The translations under genes were made by a program, and so were the position numbers. A model generated the notes under the pieces. The model was not told the DNA's origin. It worked only from the letters and a program-made list of their open reading frames with translations, and ran no database searches. A DNA stretch of 64,000 nucleotides from Spirosoma endophyticum (GTDB lineage: Bacteria; Bacteroidota; Bacteroidia; Cytophagales; Spirosomataceae). The DNA lies in NCBI RefSeq assembly GCF_900112365.1, contig NZ_FOLQ01000013.1:102594-166593 (forward strand), written 5' to 3'. Positions within the stretch are counted from its first letter, which is position 1, and every line of letters begins with the position of its first letter. This document shows positions 8,670-16,027 of this stretch, in pieces.

Positions 8670-8700
8670 CAAAGATAATACGTTTCCCTGTGCATAGCAA
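8670..8700 (-). promoter_or_regulatory. Predicted promoter of rimP-nusA-infB
   Basis: On the minus strand TTG (8700-8698) is followed after 20 bp by TATCTTTG (8677-8670), a perfect TAnnTTTG element. A start near 8662 would give a leader of about 60 nt that contains the hairpin at 8616-8642. Confidence 0.65.
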
Positions 8701-8790
8701 GCCCCTCCTTTTTCTCGATTATGGGCTTTCCAGTCAGAATGCCTTATTTTGGGACTTACAAGGCATTTGTCTTTTCTCAATGACGGTGAT

Positions 8791-9915
8791 ATGACGATAA
8801 GAATACGAGTCCGCACGATGATTGTCTTTTTTTTTCGGTCCTTGCTGTGGTCTCTCAATCTGTTATTAGTGTTTTACACATGCTTAGCGTACTGGTTGCT
8901 CTATAGTTTACCCACACAACATTGGTCGGCCAGCCTAATCATGATCACGATTCCAGTAGCCTGGATGTTGAATTTAGTTGTGGTGTGTTTGTGGCTTACC
9001 GATCGCCCCTGGCGGAGCTGGCTTTCAGGGGTCGTGTTAATTGCGGGTGTCGTCTTGTTTGGATCAAGAACCTTTGGCTGGAATCAGATCAAAGACTTGA
9101 CAGGCACTGGCACTCAAATCAAAGTATTCAGCTACAATGTAAAAACATTTGATCTTAACTTCGGAAGAGACCTCAATAGATACCCAAGTTCACCTCGATT
9201 TCGGCGACTGGCTAATTATGTAATACATTATGATGCTCCAGTTAAGTGTTTTCAAGAGTATTATTCGAAAAGAACCAAGCCTGAATACGATTTTATTAAG
9301 CGATTTCGTCAGGCTGGCTTCATTTATTCCGTTATTCTACATCCAGAAAATGTTCAAAGCAGTGGAGTTGCTATGGGAATGGCTATCTTTTCTATTTACC
9401 CAATTGTGAATTCGGGACGGGAAGCTTTCGACTTGCCCAATGGCCTCCTTTGGGCCGATGTTAAAATAGGGAACGATACAATTCGCGTTATAAATGTTCA
9501 CCTGCATTCGATGGGTATCCGAATAGGGAAGGTCTTGAAGAAAGATGAAATGAGTGAAGTGAAACACGAGACTCGGGGTATATTGAGTGCACTTCGTACG
9601 GGCTTTGTTGAGCGAAACTTACAGGTCACCAAGCTTCAGCAATACGTTAAGGACAGCCCCCATCCAGTAATTATTACCGGAGATTTTAATGACACACCGT
9701 ACGGTGTTGTTTATGAGCGAATGCGCCGACTATTACCTAACAGTTTCGAAGAAGAAGGGCACGGTTTCGGCTTTACTTATAACCATATGCCTAATTTCAT
9801 TCGTATTGATCACCAGTTTCATGACCCTCGCCTACCTGTCTTGAATTTCGAAACGATTAATTACGTCTCAGACTCAGACCATTATCCCATCGTGGGGACA
9901 TATGTAGTGAAATAG
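8791..9915 (+). CDS. Membrane-anchored endonuclease/exonuclease/phosphatase family protein
   Basis: Three N-terminal hydrophobic helices (about residues 12-95) precede an EEP metal-dependent phosphoesterase domain. The usual motifs are present: FSYNVKTFD near the domain start, HLHSMG in the middle, GDFNDTP, and a C-terminal SDHYPIVG that supplies the last catalytic Asp-His. The substrate could be nucleic acid or a phospholipid or inositol phosphate; the motifs do not decide. The frame opens further upstream at a TTG (8749), but ATG 8791 is preferred; ATG 8818 is another option. The gene stands alone between the divergent rimP operon and convergent moaE. Confidence 0.85.
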   Translation: MTIRIRVRTMIVFFFRSLLWSLNLLLVFYTCLAYWLLYSLPTQHWSASLIMITIPVAWMLNLVVVCLWLTDRPWRSWLSGVVLIAGVVLFGSRTFGWNQIKDLTGTGTQIKVFSYNVKTFDLNFGRDLNRYPSSPRFRRLANYVIHYDAPVKCFQEYYSKRTKPEYDFIKRFRQAGFIYSVILHPENVQSSGVAMGMAIFSIYPIVNSGREAFDLPNGLLWADVKIGNDTIRVINVHLHSMGIRIGKVLKKDEMSEVKHETRGILSALRTGFVERNLQVTKLQQYVKDSPHPVIITGDFNDTPYGVVYERMRRLLPNSFEEEGHGFGFTYNHMPNFIRIDHQFHDPRLPVLNFETINYVSDSDHYPIVGTYVVK

Positions 9916-9918
9916 TCG

Positions 9919-9970
9919 TAAGTCGATAGCTATCAACGTCAGTTACTGATGACTCTTAACTATCGACTTA
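9919..9970. repeat. Dyad between convergent EEP gene and moaE
   Basis: TAAGTCGATAG (9919-9929) is exactly complementary to CTATCGACTTA (9960-9970); inside lies a smaller GTCAGT/ACTGA pair. The right arm contains the moaE stop codon. It probably ends both convergent transcripts, although there is no long T-run. Confidence 0.6.
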
Positions 9971-10378
9971 TGGATGTGCATTTACCCATTCTTCGCCATC
10001 CATAAATACTTCTTTTTTCCAGATAGGCACTGTCTTTTTGATGGTATCGATGATGTAACGGCAAGCCTCAAACGCATCAGCGCGATGAGCCGTAGCGACA
10101 CCGATCAGGACAGCGATCTCACCGATTTGCAACGTACCTTTCCGATGAATGATCGTGTAACGCAAGATGGGCCAACGCTGGTGAGCCTGATCAGCAATTT
10201 TCTCCATTTCATTGATGGCCATACGATCGTAGGCTTCGTACTCGAGCCGATTCACCGAACGCTCCTGCGTATTGTCGCGCACGACACCCAGAAATAAATC
10301 AATAGCACCCGCTTGCTCCGATTCGATGGACTTTAGAGCAGCAGCAACGTCAATGGGATCAGTAGTAATAGAAATCAT
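9968..10378 (-). CDS. moaE: Molybdopterin synthase catalytic subunit
   Basis: The 136-residue protein transfers sulfur from thiocarboxylated MoaD to precursor Z to make molybdopterin. Family landmarks are GAIDLFLGVVRDNT near the N-terminus, EYEAYDRMA, the active-site region HRKGTLQIGE with its conserved Lys, and VFMDGEEWVNAHP at the end. It lies 62 bp below moaD on the same strand. No other molybdenum cofactor genes are in the window. Confidence 0.95.
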   Translation of the reverse strand: MISITTDPIDVAAALKSIESEQAGAIDLFLGVVRDNTQERSVNRLEYEAYDRMAINEMEKIADQAHQRWPILRYTIIHRKGTLQIGEIAVLIGVATAHRADAFEACRYIIDTIKKTVPIWKKEVFMDGEEWVNAHP

Positions 10379-10440
10379 AAATCAATTATCAGTAACCAGA
10401 CAAAAAACATAACCCGTTGGCTAGGATATGTTAACTGAAA

Positions 10441-10689
10441 TCAACCTCCACTCACAGGGGGAATGAGAGCTATCTCGTCATTATAGCCAATTAACTGATC
10501 TTGTTCGGCATATTCACCATTAACAGCGACCAATAGCGATTTAATACCTGCTAATGCTGGATAGTCCTGATGCAATCGGCTAAGTAAATCGATAACACGC
10601 GTATGCTCACTAAGGGGCACCACAACCTTCGACTGTCCAGTCAGGTCGCGGGTAATACCAAATAAGAGTACTGAAACGGAAGAAGCCAT
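10441..10689 (-). CDS. moaD: Molybdopterin synthase sulfur carrier subunit
   Basis: The 82-residue ubiquitin-fold protein ends in the diglycine (PPVSGG) that is adenylated and thiocarboxylated. The N-terminal strand VSVLLFGITRDLTG and the segment VAVNGEYAEQDQLIGYNDEIALIPP are typical. It is first of the moaD-moaE pair. Confidence 0.94.
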   Translation of the reverse strand: MASSVSVLLFGITRDLTGQSKVVVPLSEHTRVIDLLSRLHQDYPALAGIKSLLVAVNGEYAEQDQLIGYNDEIALIPPVSGG

Positions 10690-10769
10690 TCGTTAGACTA
10701 GTTTCTGAATTTACTACGTAGTAAAAGAACGTAGCAATGCCCAATTGAAGTTCGCAGGGTACAAACAAA

Positions 10770-10805
10770 AAACTGTGCCAGCCTCAACGGGCAATGGCAC
10801 AGTTT
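10770..10805 (-). terminator. Terminator behind the Lys-rich secreted protein gene
   Basis: AAACTGTGCCA (10770-10780) pairs with TGGCACAGTTT (10795-10805). On the minus strand the stem is followed by a run of T residues, 22 bp beyond the stop at 10827. Confidence 0.85.
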
Positions 10806-10826
10806 GTATTATGAATAAGACAGGCC

Positions 10827-11108
10827 TTATTTCGAGTTATTCAACTTTCGTTCAGCCTTCTTCATCTTCTTATCGGTTTTATCGAGGGCTTTATTCGTAC
10901 CATCTTTAACGTCCTCTTTCGTATTTTTGGCGGCTTTGGATATTTTATCTCCTGCCTTATCGGCCTCACGACCAACCTTTTTGCCAGCAGCTTTTGTCGT
11001 TTCTTTCACCTGGCTGCCAGCCTCTTTTGCTTTCTCTTTCGTATCCTGAGCGGATACAACGGCAATTGAAAAAACCACCGCAGCGGCTATCATTATGAGC
11101 TTTTTCAT
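10827..11108 (-). CDS. Secreted Lys/Ala/Glu-rich helical protein (LEA-like)
   Basis: The 93-residue protein has a clear signal peptide (MKKLIMIAAAVVFSIAVVSA, cut before QDTKEK). The rest is an uninterrupted, highly charged helix-forming sequence rich in K, A, E, D and T (KEKAKEAGSQVKETTKAAGK and similar). The composition resembles late-embryogenesis-abundant or YtxH-type stress proteins, but it is low-complexity and the resemblance may be convergent. It is monocistronic with its own terminator. Confidence 0.75.
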   Translation of the reverse strand: MKKLIMIAAAVVFSIAVVSAQDTKEKAKEAGSQVKETTKAAGKKVGREADKAGDKISKAAKNTKEDVKDGTNKALDKTDKKMKKAERKLNNSK

Positions 11109-11180
11109 GACTGTTGAATTAGTTTATTGAACTCAATAACCGATAGCCTTCTCAATTGTTTTGCGATCTAACCGATTACG

Positions 11181-12197
11181 TTACTCCTTGTGCTTGAAAA
11201 CTTTCACTTGATAAACGTAGTCCTGCATCCGCTTAATCTGTTGCTTGCGCGGCAAACTTGCCAGCGTACTCTTGCGGTTTAATCGTAATGGCTGCCCTTT
11301 AAGCGAATCCGGTGGAATACTATTCAGGGCTTCAAACAGATAATTCGTTTTCACCGCAAAACTGACCCCTTCGGAGGTGGTCTGCTTACCGCTGATAATG
11401 CCAATGACGTTACCTTTTTCATCTAAAAGTGGCCCCCCCGAGTTGCCGGGATTGACACTAATAGCCACCTGATAGGCCGTTGAATCGCCCCGATAACCCG
11501 TACCGGAACTAAGGTAGCCTTCGCCGTAAACAATTTCTTCGCGCGGGTAACCAAGCGTATACACACGTTCGCCTAGGTCAGACGACTTGGCATCAAAGCT
11601 GTAAGGAACTGGAGGCAACGTCCGAAAGGCGCTGTCATCACAGAGTTGCAGAACAGCCAGATCGTGGGCCTGATCGGCATAAACGATACGTGCTTTGTAA
11701 ACCTCGCCCTTACCACTTTGCACATAGACCGAATCGGCCTCCCGAATTATGTGATTATTCGTTATAAAGTAACCATCGGACGTGAGCAAAAAACCTGATC
11801 CAGCTACCTGCGCCGGATTAATACCCAACCCTCGACCTCGTCCATTGAAATCATTCAGGAGTCTACGCTGTGATGTTTTAACAGCCTGAATTTCCTTGCT
11901 CAGTAAGCTATACTGTTGCTCCTGCTGTTTATGCCCCTGCAAATAAGAACGGTACAGAAAAATTGAGCCAAACGTAGTAATGATGGCTGCCGAAGCGGCT
12001 ACTGCCAACGTAGTGCGATACGTATGCCAGAGTTTACGAATCTGGCCCGACGCTTCGGCTGGAGAATTATACAAGTCAGCATCCTGCCGCATAGCGTCCA
12101 TGTCGATGCTGGCCTGCATCATCTGCAAACGCTGCTTAAACCGGATTCGCTCGCCGTAGGCGTGCAACGCGTTTTCAATATCTTTTTCCTCGTTCAT
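11181..12197 (-). CDS. Membrane-anchored HtrA-like trypsin-family serine protease
   Basis: The 338-residue protein begins with a cytoplasmic segment of about 60 residues, crosses the membrane once (about 63-82), has a short coiled stretch (about 88-115) and then an S1C protease domain. The catalytic triad is visible: His149 in NNHI, Asp179 in AHDLAVLQL, Ser253 in NPGNSGGPLL. No PDZ domain follows; the chain ends with a basic tail. It lies 134 bp downstream of an ECF sigma factor gene on the same strand, the position usually held by a membrane anti-sigma factor. The N-terminal cytoplasmic part could therefore contact the sigma factor, although no recognised anti-sigma fold is evident. Confidence 0.88.
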   Translation of the reverse strand: MNEEKDIENALHAYGERIRFKQRLQMMQASIDMDAMRQDADLYNSPAEASGQIRKLWHTYRTTLAVAASAAIITTFGSIFLYRSYLQGHKQQEQQYSLLSKEIQAVKTSQRRLLNDFNGRGRGLGINPAQVAGSGFLLTSDGYFITNNHIIREADSVYVQSGKGEVYKARIVYADQAHDLAVLQLCDDSAFRTLPPVPYSFDAKSSDLGERVYTLGYPREEIVYGEGYLSSGTGYRGDSTAYQVAISVNPGNSGGPLLDEKGNVIGIISGKQTTSEGVSFAVKTNYLFEALNSIPPDSLKGQPLRLNRKSTLASLPRKQQIKRMQDYVYQVKVFKHKE

Positions 12198-12206
12198 CTC
12201 TGTAAA

Positions 12207-12335
12207 AGAGTTAAAGAGTTATAGAGTTGACAAGTTATAAGGTTGATGGACTGCAAACGCAATTATCAACCGCACGGGCGGCCCCGCGCAACGGTGGACC
12301 GTTTATAACTGTACGACTTTATAACGTAGTACTAC
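12207..12335. repeat. Dyad-rich spacer between sigma factor and protease genes
   Basis: The spacer contains tandem words (AAAGAGTTA, AAGAGTTAAAGAGTTATAG) and two inverted pairs: AGTTATAA (12233-12240) with TTATAACT (12313-12320), and GGTTGAT (12241-12247) with ATCAACC (12265-12271). A GC-rich core lies between them. It could be a processing or attenuation site between the two genes. Confidence 0.45.
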
Positions 12336-12919
12336 TGTTTGTATTCCGCAAAGAACAATCGCTTCAGGCGCATCAGACATTTATACTTCTGCGTTTTGGC
12401 GTTATCAGCATTGGTATAGCCAAACTTTTCAGTAATATCCTGCATACTCAAATGCTGAATATAAAAATCATCCAGTAACGTTCGACAGGGTTCACCAAGT
12501 CGGCCAAGTGAGTCGGCCATGAGGGTAAACTGTCGATCGCGCTCCTCATGGTCAATCAGGTCATCGTTCAGTTGATCAATGGCCATCTCATCCGAAGCGG
12601 GCGTTTCTACATCCCGTATCACAAATCGACTACGTTGAGCTAACTGCTTCAGCCACAAACGCCTGCCAATTGAATAGAGGTACGTTTTTAGCTGACAATG
12701 CAATTCCAGCGAACCACTTCTTACCTTTTCATACAACACGATCAGTGCTTCCTGGTAGATATCCTTGGCGTCGTCTTCATTCCCACTATTACTGGTAACG
12801 AAGTGGAGCACCATTGGAAAATACCGTCGATACAACTGACCTAATGCGTCGTCGGAGCCATCGGCCAAACCCAGCAGCAACTCATCATCAGTTAATACGG
12901 GTTGCCTACTTTCCTTCAT
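12332..12919 (-). CDS. ECF-type RNA polymerase sigma factor
   Basis: The 195-residue protein has sigma region 2 (about 15-85; LYRRYFPMVLHFVTS, then EDDAKDIYQEALIVLYEK) and region 4 (about 130-190; LGEPCRTLLDDFYIQHLSMQDITEKFGYTNADNAKTQK). The helix-turn-helix variant SMQDITEKFGY..NADNAKTQK is typical of Bacteroidota ECF factors. It lies upstream of the anchored protease and diverges from a small lipoprotein gene. The shared upstream region contains an inverted pair of GTAACCC boxes that may be its own target promoters. Confidence 0.9.
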   Translation of the reverse strand: MKESRQPVLTDDELLLGLADGSDDALGQLYRRYFPMVLHFVTSNSGNEDDAKDIYQEALIVLYEKVRSGSLELHCQLKTYLYSIGRRLWLKQLAQRSRFVIRDVETPASDEMAIDQLNDDLIDHEERDRQFTLMADSLGRLGEPCRTLLDDFYIQHLSMQDITEKFGYTNADNAKTQKYKCLMRLKRLFFAEYKQ

Positions 12920-12957
12920 TGAGTTGAGTCATTACTTAATACGGAAACACCTTGGAT

Positions 12958-12992
12958 GTAACCCAAAAAAAAGTTAAAAATTGTTGGGTTAC
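12958..12992. promoter_or_regulatory. Inverted GTAACCCAA boxes between ECF sigma factor and lipoprotein genes
   Basis: GTAACCCAA (12958-12966) and TTGGGTTAC (12984-12992) form a perfect 9-bp inverted repeat with a 17-bp A-rich spacer, between divergent genes. GTAAC-type boxes are known as -35 elements of ECF sigma factors, so each arm might serve one direction. An operator is the alternative. Confidence 0.45.
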
Positions 12993-13061
12993 CTTTTTCT
13001 CTATCTAGTATTAACGTTGACATTGAATCATTAATCACTAAACAAAAACATCCCCAAAAAT

Positions 13062-13250
13062 ATGAAAGCAATCACGAAATCCGCCTTCTTTTTCATGGCT
13101 ATGATCGCCCTGGCTACGTCTTGCAGCTCGAAGAAGACCGAAAGCACCGAAACGACTACGACCACGACGGATTCAACTTCGACGATGGCTACGGATTCGA
13201 CGATGGCTACGGATTCTGCTTCGACGATGTCTGCTGATAGCGCGAAGTAA
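13062..13250 (+). CDS. Small Thr/Ser/Asp-rich lipoprotein
   Basis: The 62-residue protein has a lipoprotein signal ending at Cys21 (ALATSC) followed by about 40 residues made almost only of T, S, D, A, M and E, including the repeat TMATDS. The DNA here contains an 18-bp tandem repeat (GACGATGGCTACGGATTC, about 13181-13217), so the tail can vary in length by slippage. It is monocistronic, with its own terminator, and diverges from the ECF sigma gene. The antisense frame at the same place is a shadow created by the repeat. Confidence 0.75.
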   Translation: MKAITKSAFFFMAMIALATSCSSKKTESTETTTTTTDSTSTMATDSTMATDSASTMSADSAK

Positions 13251-13308
13251 TTTCTACTAAGGCACAACTGCCGGTACAACTTACCGACAACGCTATAAAC
13301 GATATAAG

Positions 13309-13342
13309 AGCCTCCTGATGATTCAGGGGGCTTTTGTTTTTT
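13309..13342 (+). terminator. Terminator of the small lipoprotein gene
   Basis: AGCCTCCTGA and TCAGGGGGCT form a 10-bp stem (one G-U pair) followed by TTTGTTTTTT, about 60 bp after the stop. Confidence 0.85.
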
Positions 13343-13343
13343 A

Positions 13344-13395
13344 AGTTGTTAGTGACTGACGAAACAATTTGCTTTCACACCAGCCACTAACAACT
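13344..13395. repeat. Dyad beyond the 3' end of gpsA
   Basis: AGTTGTTAGTG (13344-13354) is exactly complementary to CACTAACAACT (13385-13395); the right arm runs on into CGACTGACGACTT. It lies between convergent genes and shares the GTTAGT/CGACT word type with other dyads in the window. Confidence 0.6.
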
Positions 13396-13409
13396 ATCGA
13401 CTGACGACT

Positions 13410-14414
13410 TCATGTCAATACTTCTTTCAACACATTCATGGCACCAGTTGGTGCCGCTTTTTCATACAGTATCGTATATACGGCATTCGTAATGGGCATA
13501 TCGACGCCAAATTGCCGATTGATTTCAAAAATACTTTTCACGGCGTAATAGCCTTCAGCAATCATGTTCATTTCGGCTTGTGCCGATTGAATTGTGTATC
13601 CCCGGCCGATCAGTGTGCCAAATGTGCGGTTTCGACTAAAGGGTGAGTAGGCTGTTACAAGCAGATCACCGAGGTAGGCAGAACCACTTAAATCACGATG
13701 CTTAGGGTAAACAGCATCGACAAATCGCTTAATTTCCTGCATGGCATTAGACACCAGTACCGCCTGAAAATTGTCGCCATAGCCGAGCCCTCGTGTGATA
13801 CCGCACGCCAGCGCAATAATATTTTTCATCACAGCGCTATACTCAACTCCATAAATATCGTCTACGGGTGTCGTTTGTACGAAACGGCAACGTAGCAGAT
13901 CCGCCACTTCTTCAGCACAGGTATGATCCTGGGAGGCAATAGTCAGATACGAGTGTTTTTCAAGAGCAACTTCTTCGGCATGACAAGGCCCGGCAATGAC
14001 AGACATCTTGTTCGTTGGAACGCCGTATTGATCACTGACCCAATCCGTTACTAATTGATTAGCCCCAGGAATCATTCCTTTAATAGCCGACACTACGTAC
14101 TTTCCGGCAAAATGCTCGGGTTTGAGTCCTGTCAACGCATCGGCAATAAAAGCTGTCGGAACGGCCAATACTACGTAGTCACTATCCCGAATGGCATCTC
14201 GAATTTTAGTGCAAACCTTCACCTTTCGAGTATTGATCTGCACATCACTCAGGTAACTGGGGTTATGGCCAAATTTTTTAATGTGATCGGCATCAGATTT
14301 TTTGCGAAGCCACCATTTAACACTGACATTATTTTCGGAGAGGATTTTGACAAGCGCTGTCGCCCAGCTTCCTCCCCCGACCATCGTCAGCCGAACGGGT
14401 TGTGTTACTTTCAT
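13410..14414 (-). CDS. gpsA: NAD(P)+-dependent glycerol-3-phosphate dehydrogenase
   Basis: The 334-residue enzyme reduces dihydroxyacetone phosphate to glycerol-3-phosphate for phospholipid synthesis. The nucleotide-binding motif GGGSWATAL lies near residue 13. Other conserved parts are SAIKGM, GPCHAEEVA and the catalytic-lysine region EYSAVMKNIIALACGI. Length and domain order are normal. A hairpin terminator upstream (14432-14469) separates it from the exporter adaptor gene, so it probably has its own promoter in the short gap. Confidence 0.95.
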   Translation of the reverse strand: MKVTQPVRLTMVGGGSWATALVKILSENNVSVKWWLRKKSDADHIKKFGHNPSYLSDVQINTRKVKVCTKIRDAIRDSDYVVLAVPTAFIADALTGLKPEHFAGKYVVSAIKGMIPGANQLVTDWVSDQYGVPTNKMSVIAGPCHAEEVALEKHSYLTIASQDHTCAEEVADLLRCRFVQTTPVDDIYGVEYSAVMKNIIALACGITRGLGYGDNFQAVLVSNAMQEIKRFVDAVYPKHRDLSGSAYLGDLLVTAYSPFSRNRTFGTLIGRGYTIQSAQAEMNMIAEGYYAVKSIFEINRQFGVDMPITNAVYTILYEKAAPTGAMNVLKEVLT

Positions 14415-14431
14415 GGGGTAAAGGAAGGAAA

Positions 14432-14469
14432 AAAGCAGGTGCAGGGCAAATTTGCCCTACACCTGCTTT
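14432..14469 (-). terminator. Terminator of the TolC-adaptor operon
   Basis: AAAGCAGGTGCAGGGCAAA (14432-14450) pairs with TTTGCCCTACACCTGCTTT (14451-14469) with one mismatch. On the minus strand a T-run follows. It lies 75 bp beyond the adaptor stop and 18 bp before the gpsA start. Confidence 0.85.
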
Positions 14470-14543
14470 CCTTTCAAAATAATTATGTAAATAAATATCT
14501 ATTGACTGTTGGTGCGAGCGCCATACTGCCGCCCGTTCACACC

Positions 14544-15962
14544 TTACTCCTCCTTCTCATCTTTCTTTTTATTCTTATTCGGATCGCGTTTAACGACGAG
14601 TTCACCATCTTTTAGCTTCTTGGATACCGCAATGAACGGTCCCGAAATAATCTGTTCGCCCGCCTTCAGGCCCGATACGATTTCAATATTTTCGAAGTCA
14701 CTGATACCGGTTTTCACTTCACGCTGCGACGCCTTGCCACCAACATTGACGAAAACAATCTCTTTGGGTTTTTCTTTCTTTTCAACCTGCGTAGCTGGCC
14801 TTTCATCGACATCCCCGTTTGACTTCGTCTTTATTTCCTCAGTGTCGATGGCGCTTGAATCGGCGGCTCGTGTCGTTACCGCGGCAATTGGCACGGCTAA
14901 TACACCCATTTTCCGATCGGTAATGATCTCAACCGAAGCGGTCATACCCGGCTTAAATGGATATCCCTTCTTGTCTTTCTGAGCCAGTAAATCACTGTAT
15001 GAACTGTTCAAAATTTTCACTTTCACTTCAAACTCCGTTACAGCATCGGCAGAAAGTGAGGCAGCCGCAGCCGCTCCTGATGAACTGGTCAGGCCGTTAG
15101 CCGTATTGGCAATTTCGTAGACAACGCCCTTGAATTTACGTCCAGCCATTGTGTAGGAGTCCACTTCAATATCAGCCGTGTCGCCCAGATTAGCCCGGAC
15201 AATGTCATTCTCGTTGACGTTGACACGTACCTCCATATTTTGCAGATTGGCAATACGCATGATTTCCGTACCCGCCATTTGCGATGTACCCACAACGCGT
15301 TCGCCCAGTTCGATATTAAGCTTTGAAACGGTACCGTTGACGGGAGAATAAATTGTCGTTTTACGCAGGTTTTCATTGGCGTCGCGTAAACTGGCTTCGG
15401 CGCTCTGGATGTTGAACTGCGCAGCCCGGACGTTGGCATTAGCGGCTTCGACTTCCTGTTTTGCTACGTTAAAATTAGCCTCACTGGTTTCCAAATCAGC
15501 GGAGGAAACGACTTTATCGGCAAACAGTTTTTTATTACGTTCGTAGTCGGCTTTGGCCCGAATCAGTCGGGCACTCGATTGAGCTACCGATGCTTTCGAT
15601 TGTTCCAGTTGGGCCCGGCTTTGATTGACCGTTGCCCGTGCCCTCGCCAATAATGATTCGTAGTTATCAGGGCGAATGCGGCACAACAATTGACCCGCTT
15701 TTACGGGGTCCCCCTCGTTAACGTATAAGCCAATAATTTCACCAGATACGTCGGGGCTGATTTTCACCTCTACCTGCGGCTGAACACGCCCCGATGCACT
15801 AACACGTTCCGTAATATCGGTCCGCTTAACCAAGCCAAAATCAACCTCCGTCGACTTCGGCTTGCCGATCATACCGGCCTGTTTAGCCGCAACGAAACCA
15901 CCCACCAGCAGGACAACAAGCCCACCTAATATCCACCAAATTCGACTTGACTTCTTCTTCAT
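14544..15962 (-). CDS. Periplasmic adaptor (membrane fusion) protein, MacA/HlyD type
   Basis: The 472-residue protein has an N-terminal membrane anchor (about 7-25), a lipoyl/barrel half-motif (about 60-90), a long Ala/Gln/Ser-rich coiled-coil hairpin (about 95-200), the returning lipoyl half (TIYSPVNGTVSKLNIELGE) and a beta-barrel. An additional Asp/Ser/Lys-rich insert lies near 360-395, and a Lys-rich tail ends the chain. Such adaptors connect an inner-membrane ABC or RND pump to a TolC channel. It lies 65 bp downstream of the TolC-family gene. The ATPase gene at 18386-19087 suggests an ABC-type (MacAB-like) exporter, but no permease is nearby. Confidence 0.9.
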   Translation of the reverse strand: MKKKSSRIWWILGGLVVLLVGGFVAAKQAGMIGKPKSTEVDFGLVKRTDITERVSASGRVQPQVEVKISPDVSGEIIGLYVNEGDPVKAGQLLCRIRPDNYESLLARARATVNQSRAQLEQSKASVAQSSARLIRAKADYERNKKLFADKVVSSADLETSEANFNVAKQEVEAANANVRAAQFNIQSAEASLRDANENLRKTTIYSPVNGTVSKLNIELGERVVGTSQMAGTEIMRIANLQNMEVRVNVNENDIVRANLGDTADIEVDSYTMAGRKFKGVVYEIANTANGLTSSSGAAAAASLSADAVTEFEVKVKILNSSYSDLLAQKDKKGYPFKPGMTASVEIITDRKMGVLAVPIAAVTTRAADSSAIDTEEIKTKSNGDVDERPATQVEKKEKPKEIVFVNVGGKASQREVKTGISDFENIEIVSGLKAGEQIISGPFIAVSKKLKDGELVVKRDPNKNKKKDEKEE

Positions 15963-15969
15963 AGGGAGA

Positions 15970-16022
15970 GAGCGAAAGAATGAAAGAGCGAATTACACCG
16001 GATGGCTTTCGTTCTTTCGCTC
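15970..16022. repeat. Dyad between tolC-like and adaptor genes
   Basis: GAGCGAAAGAATGAAA (15970-15985) pairs with TTTCGTTCTTTCGCTC (16007-16022), 15 of 16 positions, with GAAAGAGCG words repeated on both sides. It fills nearly the whole intercistronic gap. Confidence 0.6.
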
Positions 16023-16027
16023 TTTCA

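Noticed and set aside
8580..8858. Minus-strand 92-codon frame upstream of rimP
   Set aside because: It overlaps the predicted promoter and hairpin of rimP and the start of the plus-strand EEP gene, and its composition is not protein-like.
13031..13279. Minus-strand 82-codon frame opposite the small lipoprotein
   Set aside because: It is a mirror of the TMATDS repeat DNA (repeated VESVAIVE) with no start context; the plus-strand reading has a proper lipoprotein signal.
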